Positions 1-8,020 of a DNA stretch of 26,836 nucleotides are shown piece after piece (positions within the stretch are counted from its first letter, which is position 1; the number at the start of each line of letters is the position of its first letter). The stretch comes from JACDAS01 sp046262415. Its GTDB lineage: Bacteria; Actinomycetota; Thermoleophilia; Gaiellales; Gaiellaceae. Under the pieces are notes generated by a model that worked only from the letters and a program-made list of their open reading frames with translations, was not told the origin of the DNA and made no database searches. The translations under genes were made by a program, and so were the position numbers. The DNA lies in contig JBHEMU010000130.1 in NCBI GenBank assembly GCA_046262415.1, positions 1 through 26,836 on the forward strand, given 5' to 3'.

Positions 1-154
1 GTCCAGGACCCAGCGACTCGCCCGCCAGTCCCGTGCCGGCGGCCGCGGCGTGCAGGGCGACCATCCCTGCGAGGCCGCGCCGGTGGCGGCGCGCGAGCAG
101 CCGCGCCTGCTCGCGCAGCTCGGTGCCGTCCGCGATCGGAAGCAGCTCGGTCAC
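1..154 (-). CDS. ABC exporter half-transporter, N-terminus only (cut by window edge)
   Basis: Only the first 51 codons are inside the window. They read VTELLPIADG..., an Arg-rich cytoplasmic leader running into an Ala/Gly-rich stretch that looks like the start of the first transmembrane helix. The GTG start at 154 overlaps the TGA stop of the preceding ABC gene (GTGA), so the two are translationally coupled. That coupling, together with the upstream gene having a degenerate ATPase domain, suggests this is the second half of a heterodimeric exporter and probably carries the intact nucleotide-binding domain. The family assignment rests on context, because no diagnostic motif is in view. Confidence 0.6.
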   Translation of the reverse strand, partial: MTELLPIADGTELREQARLLARRHRRGLAGMVALHAAAAGTGLAGESLGPG

Positions 155-1863
155 AGGTCCTCTCCGCGCGTGACCGTCTGCCGGTAGTCGACCCGCGTGC
201 GGAGGAGCTCGCGGTGGCCACCCTGCGCCACGACGCGCCCGCCCTCGACCAGCACGACCCGGTCGGCCTGGTCGAGCACGAGCGGGCTCGTGGTCACGAC
301 GAGGGTCGTGCGGCCCTCGCGGGCCTCGCGCAGCCTCCGCGCGATCCGCGCCTCGGTGTGGGCGTCGACCGCGCTCGTCGGCTCGACGAGCACGAGGATC
401 TCGGTGTCCGAGAGCAGGGCGCGCGTCAGCACGAGCCGCTGCCGCTGGCCGCCCGAGAACGAGCGGCCGCGCTCGTCGACCTCCGTGTCGAGGCCGGCCG
501 GCAGCGCCTCGAGGACGTCCTCCGCGTTCGCGACGGAGAGTGCGTCCAGGATCTCGTCGTCGGCCCGGGCCCGCCCCCACGGATCGAGCCCCGCGCGCAG
601 CGTGCCGGAGAAGAGCACGGGATCCGCCTCGCTCACGAGGATGCGCCGCCGCAGCGCGGCCAGCGGGAGATCGGCGAGGCGCGTCTCGCCGAGGGTGACG
701 TCGCCGTCGTCCCCGAAGCGGCCGAGCCGGTCGGCGACCTCGATCGCCTCGTCCGTCCGCGACGACACGAGGCACGTCAGCCTCCCCGGCTCGACGACCA
801 GGCCGGAGCGCTCGTCGACGAGACGCGCTCCGGGGGGCGGCTCCGCCACGGGGGCCTCCGGGTCAGTGACCTGGCGCTCGACGGCGATGACGTCCAGCAT
901 GCGCCGCGCACCCACGAACGCGCGCGTGACCTTGTCGACCGCCTCCGCCGACGTCCGCAGCGGGATCACGAGGAAGGCGGCGTAGCCGTAGAACGCGACG
1001 AGATCTCCGGTGCCGATCTTCCCCGAGAGGGCGAAGCGGGCTCCGATCCAGGTGACGAGCACGACGAAGAGCCCCGGGACGAACACCTGCGCCGCGTCGA
1101 GCGTCGACTGAGGGAGCGCCACCCGGACGCCCGCGTGCCGCACTTCCTGTGAGCGGCTCCGATAGCGCGCGAAGAACGCCTGCTCGCCGCCGATGCCGCG
1201 CAGGACTCGGAGTCCCGCCGCCGTGTCGGCGCCGAGGGCCGTGAGCCTCCCCACCTCCTCGCGCTGCTCGCGCTGTCTCGCCTGCAGCGGCTTGATCAGG
1301 GTCCCGAGGCCGAGCACGAGGGCGGGCACGCCGAGCAGGACGAGCAGGCCGAGCGCGATCGACGAGGACAGCAGGATGAAGGCGACGACGACGTACGAGG
1401 CGATCGCCCCCGCCAGGCGCGCGGTGATGTCGAACGCTCCGCCGGCTCGCATCGCGTCGTTCGACACGGTCGCGACGACCTCCCCGGTGGAGAGGCGGCC
1501 GCGGATCGCCGGGCCGGCCCGCGCCGCGTGGTGGGCGACGACCTGGGCCATCCGGAAGGACGCCTGCAGCCAGTTGGACTCGGCGAACCGGTGCCGCATC
1601 ACGCCGGCGCCGGCCTGCAGCGCGCCGAGACCGAGGAGCACGACGGTCCAGAGGGCGAGGGCGTGGTTGTCGTGCTCGACGATGCCGTCCTCGATCGCCC
1701 GGCCGATCGTGAACGGCACGAGCGCCTGCGCGACCATCCACAGGATCCCGAACAGCACCCCGCCGAGCAGCGTCGGGACCTGGTGGCGCCCGACCCAGAG
1801 GAGCAGGCGCAGGGGCGAGCGCGTGTCGGGCGCGCCCGGATCGGCGACCGGCAGGCGGATCAC
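151..1863 (-). CDS. ABC exporter half-transporter with a degenerate nucleotide-binding domain
   Basis: This 570-residue protein is a fused ABC exporter subunit: a six-helix permease (about residues 20-310) followed by an ATPase domain (about 345-565). The signature SFSGGQRQRL at 468-477 is intact. The P-loop position (about 364-371) reads CLVSSRTD instead of GxxGxGKS/T. The Walker B aspartate is Val493 (ILVLVE), and the H-loop region reads VTTSPLVLD with no His. This subunit therefore probably cannot hydrolyse ATP alone and would contribute the non-canonical site of a heterodimer with the next gene, whose start overlaps its stop. The GTG start at 1863 was chosen because it overlaps the TGA of the methyltransferase gene; an earlier start would add 61 residues of low-complexity sequence. 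The substrate is unknown. Confidence 0.88.
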   Translation of the reverse strand: MIRLPVADPGAPDTRSPLRLLLWVGRHQVPTLLGGVLFGILWMVAQALVPFTIGRAIEDGIVEHDNHALALWTVVLLGLGALQAGAGVMRHRFAESNWLQASFRMAQVVAHHAARAGPAIRGRLSTGEVVATVSNDAMRAGGAFDITARLAGAIASYVVVAFILLSSSIALGLLVLLGVPALVLGLGTLIKPLQARQREQREEVGRLTALGADTAAGLRVLRGIGGEQAFFARYRSRSQEVRHAGVRVALPQSTLDAAQVFVPGLFVVLVTWIGARFALSGKIGTGDLVAFYGYAAFLVIPLRTSAEAVDKVTRAFVGARRMLDVIAVERQVTDPEAPVAEPPPGARLVDERSGLVVEPGRLTCLVSSRTDEAIEVADRLGRFGDDGDVTLGETRLADLPLAALRRRILVSEADPVLFSGTLRAGLDPWGRARADDEILDALSVANAEDVLEALPAGLDTEVDERGRSFSGGQRQRLVLTRALLSDTEILVLVEPTSAVDAHTEARIARRLREAREGRTTLVVTTSPLVLDQADRVVLVEGGRVVAQGGHRELLRTRVDYRQTVTRGEDL

Positions 1864-2501
1864 TGCCGCCTCGGCCGCTCGCAGGCGGCGAGCTCCCAGA
1901 GCAGCCCGTGCCTCCGGACGGTCGTGTCCAGGCCACGCGAGGCGGCCGCCTCGAGGATCGCCGGCGGCGGGTGCAGGTAGACCCGGAAGCGTCGCCGCCG
2001 CAGGCGCTGCGCGAGGTTGACCGCCCCGATGCCGAGGCGCATCCACCAGCTGTCCCGCGGCCAGATCAGCAGCAGCTGCCGGCGGGCGCGGTCGGCCGCC
2101 GCGGCGACGAGCGACGCGTAGTCGGGATAGCAGCAGACCACGCGGTGGAGCACGACGACGTCGGCCGGCTCCACCTCCCCGGCGCGCTCGACGAAGTCGC
2201 CGATCAGACGGTGGGTGCGGCCCTGCAACCCGTGTTCGAGCAGGAGCTTCGCGGCGTAGGGCTCGTACGAGGGGGAGAGCTCGACGTTGACGGCACGCAC
2301 CGCGCCCGCGCGCAGCAGCTCGACCTGAATCGCCCCCACTCCTCCACCGACCTCGAGGATCGTGTTCCCCTCGGCGCGAGCGAGCCTGACCACCTGCGCC
2401 GCCGTGCCGTCGAGGCCCCGGCGGCGAAAACGCCGGGCGTCGCGCCGGGCGAGACGGTCGGTGAAGAACTCGTCGTAGCCGCTCGGCGAGCAGCAGTTCA
2501 T
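1860..2501 (-). CDS. class I SAM-dependent methyltransferase
   Basis: This 213-residue protein has a Rossmann-type SAM-binding motif, ILEVGGGVGAIQ (about residues 48-59), an acidic second motif (VNVELSPSY), and a conserved LHRVVCCYPDY segment where the post-motif region lies. The N-terminus MNCCSPSGYDEFF followed by an Arg-rich helix is typical of a small-methyltransferase family often annotated as Mg-protoporphyrin O-methyltransferase-like, but nothing here supports that substrate. The ATG at 2501 was chosen because it starts this conserved N-terminus. The stop overlaps the ABC subunit start by four bases, so the gene is in the same operon; a role in modifying an exported product is only a guess. 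Confidence 0.8.
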   Translation of the reverse strand: MNCCSPSGYDEFFTDRLARRDARRFRRRGLDGTAAQVVRLARAEGNTILEVGGGVGAIQVELLRAGAVRAVNVELSPSYEPYAAKLLLEHGLQGRTHRLIGDFVERAGEVEPADVVVLHRVVCCYPDYASLVAAAADRARRQLLLIWPRDSWWMRLGIGAVNLAQRLRRRRFRVYLHPPPAILEAAASRGLDTTVRRHGLLWELAACERPRRQ

Positions 2502-2551
2502 GAAGCCGGGGGCGTTCGTCGGGCCACGCCCGATGTCTACCTCGCGGGCCG

Positions 2552-2992
2552 TCAGGCGCGGCGGATGAAGCTGATCTGACCGCTGGTCTCGAGCACGGCC
2601 CACTCGACCTCCTCGACGTGGGCGATCTCCTGCAGGCGCGCCTGGGCGGCCAGCTCGGCGCGCGTGATCCGCTCGCGGCGCAGGTTCTTCTCGATCGGCT
2701 TGCCGCGCTCGACCAGGATCACCGGCTCGCCCTCGAGCAGCGGGCGCAGGCGCGGGAAGCGGAAGTTCGAGTACGAGAAGAGGATCGTCATCAGCGCCAC
2801 GGTCCCGCCGGCCAGCATCGCCCCCGTGACCGAGAAGTCGTTCTGGGTCACCCCCTGCTGGATCAGGTCTCCGAGCACGATCAGCAGGATCAGGTCGAAC
2901 GGCTGCAGCGTCGAGAGCTCCCGGCGGCCGACGACTCGCGTCAGCAGCCAGACGAAGACGAACAGGACGGCGGCGCGGAGGACGATATCCAT
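2552..2992 (-). CDS. DUF421 (YetF/YcaP-like) membrane protein
   Basis: This 146-residue protein has a first hydrophobic helix, the RxxGRRELSTLQPFDLILLIVLGDLIQQ signature region near residues 20-48, a further helix (about 55-80), and a cytoplasmic C-terminal domain with the family-typical PVILVERGKP segment followed by a basic/acidic helix. The length is typical of the short DUF421 proteins. The molecular function is unknown; relatives are called YetF or YcaP. The ATG at 2992 directly abuts the palindromic element at 2993-3160. The only plausible ribosome binding site, GAGG at 3002-2999 with 6-nt spacing, lies inside that element's terminal repeat. The gene probably belongs to the same transcript as the methyltransferase, 50 bases downstream. 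Confidence 0.88.
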   Translation of the reverse strand: MDIVLRAAVLFVFVWLLTRVVGRRELSTLQPFDLILLIVLGDLIQQGVTQNDFSVTGAMLAGGTVALMTILFSYSNFRFPRLRPLLEGEPVILVERGKPIEKNLRRERITRAELAAQARLQEIAHVEEVEWAVLETSGQISFIRRA

Positions 2993-3160
2993 CTAGTGCC
3001 TCGTCCAGTGACGTTGGCGGACTCCTGGGTCGCGAGCACCAAGCCAGGCTAGGACGCAGGGAGCCGGCATAGCCGAAGCTATGGAGGCGACTGAGGACGG
3101 CGCATGGCGCCGCATGATCGCGGGCCAGAAGCCGGTGAACGTTGCTGGACGGGGCACTAG
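2993..3160. mobile_element. 168-bp CTAG-bounded palindromic element (MITE-like)
   Basis: Both ends are inverted copies. The left end begins CTAGTGCCTCGTCCAG; the right end read on the other strand begins CTAGTGCCCCGTCCAG. The match continues imperfectly for about 46 bases (roughly 35 of 46 identical). The centre holds a perfect six-pair hairpin with CGAA loop, CATAGC/GCTATG (about 3068-3083), and a second CTAG at 3049. There is no convincing protein. The right end supplies the TAG stop (3159-3157) of the upstream gene. The left end abuts the ATG of the DUF421 gene and supplies its GAGG. The size, terminal repeats and lack of coding capacity fit a miniature inverted-repeat element or a large structured intergenic repeat. 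Whether it is mobile cannot be shown from one copy. Confidence 0.7.
2999..3002 (-). promoter_or_regulatory. ribosome binding site inside the palindromic element
   Basis: The minus strand reads GAGG six bases before the ATG at 2992. This GAGG is part of the element's terminal inverted repeat. At the other end the matching position has GGGG. The element therefore seems to carry the translation signal of the gene next to it. Confidence 0.5.
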
Positions 3161-3678
3161 GGGAAGATCGTGATCGAGCGCTCGATCGTGAGCAGGTGCG
3201 TGTCTCCGTCGTGAAGCTCGACGTTCTGCGAGCGCCGTCCCACGTTCGTGGGGTTGACCTGGAGCTGGAGGAAGAAGACGTGCGACTGCCCGGCGGGGAC
3301 GTGGCCGAGCTCGAACACGAGCCTGCCGTCGCGGCTCGCCTCGCCGACCGGGGCCGGCTCGACGGTGTTGATCGTGATGCCCTCGGCCCAGCACGAGTCG
3401 AGCACGAGCGTCGCGTTCCGAAGCTCCCGCTCGGCGCGGACGTGGAACCGGGCCTCGTAGAAGAGCCCACCCCGCACGCGCTCCGGCGCGTAGACCTCGA
3501 GCCGGGCGCCGGGTCCGGCCGCCGAGGTCGTGGCCGGCCGCTGGCCGAACAGGTTGAGCAGGCCGAGCACGAGGAACGCGAGGAGGAACCCGGTTCCGAT
3601 CCGGCGCAGGTATGTGTCTCTGACACCCTCGCGGTCGCGATGGCGCTTGAGGACGATCTGATCGGGCACGTGCGCCAC
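3157..3678 (-). CDS. single-pass membrane-anchored protein, unknown function
   Basis: This 173-residue protein starts with a charged cytoplasmic segment (DQIVLKRHRDREGVRDTYLRR), followed by one hydrophobic helix (GTGFLLAFLVLGLLNLFG, about residues 28-45), then an extracytoplasmic beta-rich domain ending in HDGDTHLLTIERSITIFP. The outer domain resembles a bacterial Ig-like or DUF11-like sandwich in its alternating hydrophobic pattern, but no named family is certain. The GTG at 3678 is the furthest sensible start; a second GTG at 3669 is equally possible. The stop TAG lies in the terminal repeat of the adjacent palindromic element, so the native 3' end may have been altered by its insertion. 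Confidence 0.65.
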   Translation of the reverse strand: MAHVPDQIVLKRHRDREGVRDTYLRRIGTGFLLAFLVLGLLNLFGQRPATTSAAGPGARLEVYAPERVRGGLFYEARFHVRAERELRNATLVLDSCWAEGITINTVEPAPVGEASRDGRLVFELGHVPAGQSHVFFLQLQVNPTNVGRRSQNVELHDGDTHLLTIERSITIFP

Positions 3679-3758
3679 GAGGACGCGGACTTCGCCGCCG
3701 GAGCAGTGCTTCCTACGGTGCCCGGGTCGCCCCGGAGGCTCCGCGGAGCGGCACGCGT

Positions 3759-6140
3759 CTACAGGTGGACGGCCGTGGCGCCGTCGGCGGACTCGGGCTC
3801 GTGCCGCTCGACGAGCGGGTGGCGCGCAAGCTCGTCGCGCACCGCCGCGCGCAGCGCCCCCGTGCCCCGACCGTGCACGACGCGCACGAGCGCCAGGCCC
3901 GCGAGGGCTGCCTCGTCGACGAAGGCGCGGACCTCCTCGCGCGCCTCCTGGGCGGTGCGGCCCCGGACGTCGGTCTCGGTGGTCGTCGAGCCGGCAGCGG
4001 GCGCCATCACCCTCGTCGCCGCCCGCTCGGGGGCGTGCCGCGGAACCTGGACGTCCGGGCGCAGACGCGCGAGGGCGATCCGGACCCGCACGCCGCCGGC
4101 GACGACCTCGGCCTCGTCGCCGTCGATCGCCGCCACCGTGCCGCGCACCCCGAGCTCCGGCGCCTCGACCGGATCCCCGGGCGCGAGCGGAGCCTCGTGG
4201 AGCTGCGGTCGCTCGACCGAGCCGAGCGCCAGCTCGGCCAGCCGGGCCCGATCGGAGGCCGCGCCCAGGCGCCGGTCCCGTTCGCGCTCCGTCTGCCCCG
4301 GCGCCTGAGACCCGGAGCGGAGCCGCTCGCGCTCGTAGCGGCGGGCCGCTCGGATCTCCTGCCGCAGCGCTTCGAGCTCGGCGCGCGCCTCCGCCAGCTC
4401 CACCCTGGTTTCCGCGGCCGCCCGGTCCCGCTCCCCCTCGGCCGAGGCGCGCACGGCCGCGATCTGCCGTTCGAGCTCGCTCTCGCGTGCGGCGAGCCGC
4501 TCCAGCGTGCGCGCGGCCTCGTCCCGCTCCTCCTCCGCCTCGGCATGTGCCTGCGCGGCGCCCCGCTCGGCCGCCTCCGCCTCGGCCAGCAGCTCGGCGA
4601 CGCGCAGCCGCTCGGGCGTCACGCGGGCACGAGCGTCCCCGACGACACCCGGGTCGAGTCCGAGTCGAGCGGCCGTCCGGAGCGCATGCGAGGTTCCGGG
4701 CCGCCCGATCACGAGGCTGTACAGGGGCTCGTCCGTCTCCGGGTCGAGCGCCGTGGCCGCGTTCGCCACCCCCTCCGCGGCGCTGGCCCATTCCTTCAGC
4801 TCCGGATAGTGCGTGGTCACGAGGGTGAGCCGGGCTTGCCGGGCGAGACGCTCGACGAGGGCCTGCGCCAGCGCGGAGCCCTCGACGGGATCGGTGCCCG
4901 ACGCCAGCTCGTCGACGAGGACGAGCGAGCGGTCCGTCGCAGCTTCGAGAATGGCGACGAGGTTGCTGATGTGGCCGGAGAAGGTCGAGAGGCTGCGCTC
5001 GATCGACTGCTCGTCGCCCACGTCGGCCAGCACCTGGTCGAACACGGGCAGCTCGGCGGCCGACGCGGGCGGCCGGAGCCCCGCCTGGTGCAGCAGCGCC
5101 GCCAGGCCGAGCGTCTTCAGCGCCACCGTCTTGCCGCCCGTGTTCGGCCCGCTGACGACGAGCGCGCGGAGCAGCCCCAGGTCGAGGTCGATCGGGACGG
5201 CGCTCGCCGGCTCGAGCAGCGGATGGCGGACACCGCAAAGGCGCACCTCCGCGGATCCCTGGACCGCGCAGCCGCGCCAGCCGCGTGAGAGGAGGCCGCA
5301 GGCGAGTGCCAGGTCCAGGGCAGCGGCGGCCTCGACCAGCGCGCGGATTCCGGGCGCCCGCTCGCCGACCTGCCCCGAGAGCTCCGCGAGGATGCGCTCG
5401 GCCTCCTCGCGCTCGGCGCCCGCCGCCTCCGACAGCCGGTTCGTCAGCGCGACCAGGGCCAGCGGCTCGACGAACAGGGTCTGGCCCGAGGCGGACGCGT
5501 CGTGGACGACGCCCGGCACCCGCTCGCGGGCGGAGGCCTTGACCGCGAGCACCGGCCGGCCGCGGCGCTCGGTCACGAAGGCCTCCTGCAGGTGCTCGCG
5601 GACTCCGCTCGACCTGGCCAGCCGGCGCAGCTCCTCGCCGATCCGGTGCCGACCCTCCCGCAGCTCGTTGCGAAGCCGGCGCAGGCGCGCAGAAGCGGTG
5701 TCGCGGAGGCCGGAGCCGTCCTCCTCGACGCAGCGCTCGACCGCCTTCGAGAGGCCCGCGAGGGCGGGGTCGATTCGCTTCGCAAGCTCGCCGAGCCCGG
5801 GCGCGGTCTCCGCGCTCGTCTCCAGGAGGGCTCGCGCGGCGATCGCCGCGCGGATCGTCACTGCGACATCGTGCAGGGCCGTGGTCGAGAGAACGCCGCC
5901 GCGCGCCGCGTAGGCGACGGGCTCCCGGACGTCGCGGACCGCGTGGAGCTCGGGCTCCGCGCTGCTCTCCAGCAGCGCGATCGCCTCCGCCGTCAGCGCC
6001 TGGCGGCGGGCGACCTCCGCCGGGTCGCCGGACGGCTCGAGCGCACGGGCCAGCGCGGCACCGGGCTCACTCGCAGCCGCGTCCGCCAGCCTCCGGACGA
6101 TCGCCGGGTACTCGAGGACGGACAGCGCGTGCCGATCCAC
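3759..6140 (-). CDS. mutS2: endonuclease MutS2
   Basis: This 793-residue protein has the family's full layout: an N-terminal core and clamp region (1-320), Walker A GPNTGGKT at 331-338, Walker B LVLVDELASGTDP with D410/E411, an HxxLKEWA-type ATPase segment, a long charged coiled coil (about 500-640), and a C-terminal Smr domain (about 715-790) with DVRGRTAQEA and the HGRG motif. MutS2 proteins act on recombination intermediates and, in some bacteria, on collided ribosomes. The length is normal. It starts with GTG at 6140. A repeat element fills the gap to the gene upstream. The 80-bp gap to the next gene downstream contains the palindrome GCTCCGCGGAGC. Confidence 0.95.
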   Translation of the reverse strand: MDRHALSVLEYPAIVRRLADAAASEPGAALARALEPSGDPAEVARRQALTAEAIALLESSAEPELHAVRDVREPVAYAARGGVLSTTALHDVAVTIRAAIAARALLETSAETAPGLGELAKRIDPALAGLSKAVERCVEEDGSGLRDTASARLRRLRNELREGRHRIGEELRRLARSSGVREHLQEAFVTERRGRPVLAVKASARERVPGVVHDASASGQTLFVEPLALVALTNRLSEAAGAEREEAERILAELSGQVGERAPGIRALVEAAAALDLALACGLLSRGWRGCAVQGSAEVRLCGVRHPLLEPASAVPIDLDLGLLRALVVSGPNTGGKTVALKTLGLAALLHQAGLRPPASAAELPVFDQVLADVGDEQSIERSLSTFSGHISNLVAILEAATDRSLVLVDELASGTDPVEGSALAQALVERLARQARLTLVTTHYPELKEWASAAEGVANAATALDPETDEPLYSLVIGRPGTSHALRTAARLGLDPGVVGDARARVTPERLRVAELLAEAEAAERGAAQAHAEAEEERDEAARTLERLAARESELERQIAAVRASAEGERDRAAAETRVELAEARAELEALRQEIRAARRYERERLRSGSQAPGQTERERDRRLGAASDRARLAELALGSVERPQLHEAPLAPGDPVEAPELGVRGTVAAIDGDEAEVVAGGVRVRIALARLRPDVQVPRHAPERAATRVMAPAAGSTTTETDVRGRTAQEAREEVRAFVDEAALAGLALVRVVHGRGTGALRAAVRDELARHPLVERHEPESADGATAVHL

Positions 6141-6149
6141 GGCGTCATG

Positions 6150-6250
6150 CTAGGCGTCACTTGCGACGCCGACCTCAGGAGCGCGGGCTTGCCCGTGCTC
6201 CGTCTGAGCCGACCGCACGAGCGCATCCGGGTAGAGACCAGCGTTCCTAG
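6150..6250 (+). repeat. CTAG-bounded hairpin repeat, copy 1
   Basis: This 101-bp intergenic element starts CTAGGCGTCACTTGCGAC and ends TTCCTAG. Bases 6150-6234 match the reverse complement of 12970-13054 at 83 of 85 positions. It carries a short hairpin GGCGTC/GACGCC (6153-6170). It also carries a strong hairpin, GAGCGCGGGC-TT-GCCCGTGCTC (6179-6200), extended by CTCAG/CTGAG (6174-6178 with 6204-6208) across a CGT bulge. The right-hand CTAG forms the TAG stop of the glycosidase-like lipoprotein gene (6249-6247). There is no T-tract, so it is not a classic terminator, but its place between two same-strand genes would suit transcript ending or 3'-end protection. Confidence 0.8.
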
Positions 6251-7215
6251 GCGCCGTCCGACGCGGAGAGGTACTGCCGGAGGACGTGGAACGCTTCCCG
6301 GCTCGAGCCGTTGGCCCGGATCAGCCCCGCCTGCCAGCCCGCGAGGTCGGCGTCGTCCACGAGCCGGTAGACGAGCGCGCTTCGCACCCGGGGATCGCGC
6401 GCCGCCAGGCGGAGGAACTGCTCGTACCGCCGAGCCTGGTCTGCCTCCGTCGACGTCGTGACGTTCTCTCGTCCGGTGTAGCCCACGCCCGCGGTCGCGA
6501 CCTGCCAGCCGAACTCGTCCAGGTTCAGAGGCCCGGGCCAGGCGCGCTCGACACGGCGGACGAACCGGTACGCCCCCGCCGCCGTCGCGGCGTTGGTCGG
6601 AGGATAGGGGTGGACCGAGAGCTCGTCCATCGTCGCGCCCGCGGCGAGGGCGCGCCGGAGAAACTCGACGGGGCGGTGGGACGCCGCGAGTCCGAAGCCG
6701 CTGACGCGGATCTCCGGGTCGACGTCCTTGAGCGCGCGGTACGTCGTCCGGAGGAGGCGGGCGTACAGCTCCGGCCCACCGTGCCAGAAGCTCCTCGAGT
6801 TCGGCTCGTTCCAGACCACGAAGCGGCGGACCTGCGGAAACTCCCGCGCCACGGATGCGGCCCAGGCGGCAAAGGCGCGCACGTCCAGCTCGTTGCGAAT
6901 CGTCCTCGGCCGGTCGATGAGGACGAGCGAGACATCGATGCCCTTCGCCTGCTCCAACGTACAGGAAAGGCGTGCGCGGAGCGGCGGGTTCCGCCGGTAG
7001 AGGACGAGCCGGGCCGTCGTCATCCGCAGCTCGCGCAGCGCCCCGAAGAACCGCGCGCCGCAGTCGGGCGCCGTCTGCGCTTCCGAGGATGCCACGCCGA
7101 CGGCGAGCCTGGGCCTCGAGCCCTCCTCCCCGCCGCCGCAGCTCGCAGCACCCAGGGCGAGGGCGAGCAGGGCGGCGGCCGGGCCGAGCCGACGGGCTAC
7201 GGGCGTGCGGCCCAG
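6247..7215 (-). CDS. predicted lipoprotein, glycoside hydrolase clan-A-like
   Basis: This protein has about 322 residues. A signal peptide ends in the lipobox LGAASC (Cys26 if CTG 7215 is the start), followed by GGGEEG, so it should be a membrane-anchored extracytoplasmic protein. The rest fits a (beta/alpha)8 glycosidase of clan A, like GH39/GH5. WNEPN contains the probable acid/base Glu137, and LDEFGW the probable nucleophile Glu234, both at beta-strand ends in the usual order. The start is unclear. No ATG, GTG or TTG lies in frame near the signal peptide; only CTG at 7215, or GTA at 7200 overlapping the RidA stop, fits. The TAG stop is inside the adjacent repeat. The substrate is unknown. 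Confidence 0.75.
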   Translation of the reverse strand: MGRTPVARRLGPAAALLALALGAASCGGGEEGSRPRLAVGVASSEAQTAPDCGARFFGALRELRMTTARLVLYRRNPPLRARLSCTLEQAKGIDVSLVLIDRPRTIRNELDVRAFAAWAASVAREFPQVRRFVVWNEPNSRSFWHGGPELYARLLRTTYRALKDVDPEIRVSGFGLAASHRPVEFLRRALAAGATMDELSVHPYPPTNAATAAGAYRFVRRVERAWPGPLNLDEFGWQVATAGVGYTGRENVTTSTEADQARRYEQFLRLAARDPRVRSALVYRLVDDADLAGWQAGLIRANGSSREAFHVLRQYLSASDGA

Positions 7216-7580
7216 GCTTCGATCTCGATCGACATCTGCGGCCAGACGAGCGCGGGGACGACGACGAGCATCGAGGCGGGCCGGGCCGAGCCGAGGAAGC
7301 GCGCCCGGACCGCGGCGTGGACCGCGATGTGCTCGGCGTCCGTCAGGTACTGCGTGATCTTGACGAGGTCGCCGACGGCGAACCCGGCCTTGCGCAGCGC
7401 GTCGCAGACGTTGCTCCACGCCTGGGTCGCCTCCTCCTCGAAGCTCGGCGGAATCGTCCCGTCCGGTGCCATCCCGGGCGTGCCGGAGAGCGCGAGCCAG
7501 CGCGCGCCGGGAGCGACCTCGACCGCGTCGCTGTAGGTGCCGATCCGGTCGGCGACGCCGATGTCGTGGGGCGTGTTCAT
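7197..7580 (-). CDS. RidA family (Rid/YER057c/UK114) protein
   Basis: This 127-residue protein has the typical Rid fold pattern, with ALSGTPGMAPDG (strand before the active-site loop), FEEEATQAWSNVCDALRKAGF (the long helix), DLVKITQYLTD and a C-terminal MSIEIEAWA. The conserved Arg of the RPAS-like segment is present, as in members that hydrolyse reactive 2-imino acids, but the local loop (RPASMLVVV) differs from canonical RidA, so it may be another Rid subfamily. The ATG at 7580 overlaps the TGA of the YCII gene upstream (ATGA), so the two are translationally coupled. Confidence 0.88.
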   Translation of the reverse strand: MNTPHDIGVADRIGTYSDAVEVAPGARWLALSGTPGMAPDGTIPPSFEEEATQAWSNVCDALRKAGFAVGDLVKITQYLTDAEHIAVHAAVRARFLGSARPASMLVVVPALVWPQMSIEIEAWAARP

Positions 7581-7885
7581 CGGTCGACGCGCTCCTTCGA
7601 GCCCCGCAACCACACCGACCACGGCTCCACGCTGGCGATCGTCAGCATGTCCTCACCCCAGGGATCCTCGGACAGGCGGGCGCGGATGGCCGCCTCGCTG
7701 TCGGCGGCGACGACGAGCAGGACGTTCTCGCCGTCGCCCACGGGACCGCCGAGAACGACGAAGCCCTCCTCCGCGAGTCCGTCCATGAAGGCGGCATGCT
7801 GGTCCCACCCCGCCTGCTCGCGCCGCGGCCGGGAGTGATCCCACCCGCGCCCGCGTGCGCGCTCGACGAGGTAGCAGTCAGCCAC
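7577..7885 (-). CDS. YCII-related (YciI-like) protein
   Basis: This 102-residue ferredoxin-like-fold protein has the family pattern: an N-terminal strand with VERARGRGWD, the helix QAGWDQHAAFMDGLAEEGFVVLGGP (with the conserved H and G-GP), and LLVVAADSEAAIRARLSEDPW, then a C-terminal strand. YCII proteins are small stand-alone enzymes or stress proteins of mostly unknown function. The GTG start at 7885 has no Shine-Dalgarno sequence. A -10-like AATACT ends 8 nt upstream, so the mRNA may be leaderless. It forms a unit with the RidA gene and possibly the glycosidase lipoprotein. Confidence 0.82.
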   Translation of the reverse strand: MADCYLVERARGRGWDHSRPRREQAGWDQHAAFMDGLAEEGFVVLGGPVGDGENVLLVVAADSEAAIRARLSEDPWGEDMLTIASVEPWSVWLRGSKERVDR

Positions 7886-8020
7886 GGAACCAGAGTATTG
7901 GTCTCCGCCGCGGGAGGTTCCCTGGCTGGCAGCCCTAGCCCCCTTGCCCCGCGAGGCCCGAGATCGACGAGCGCCGCCATGAGCGGAAAATCACACCGGC
8001 TCAGCTGCGAATTCTCGAGG

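Noticed and set aside
3700..3758. GC palindrome after mutS2 as an intrinsic terminator
   Set aside because: GCTCCGCGGAGC is a perfect palindrome, but it has no loop to spare and no T-tract. Chance palindromes of this size are expected at this GC content.
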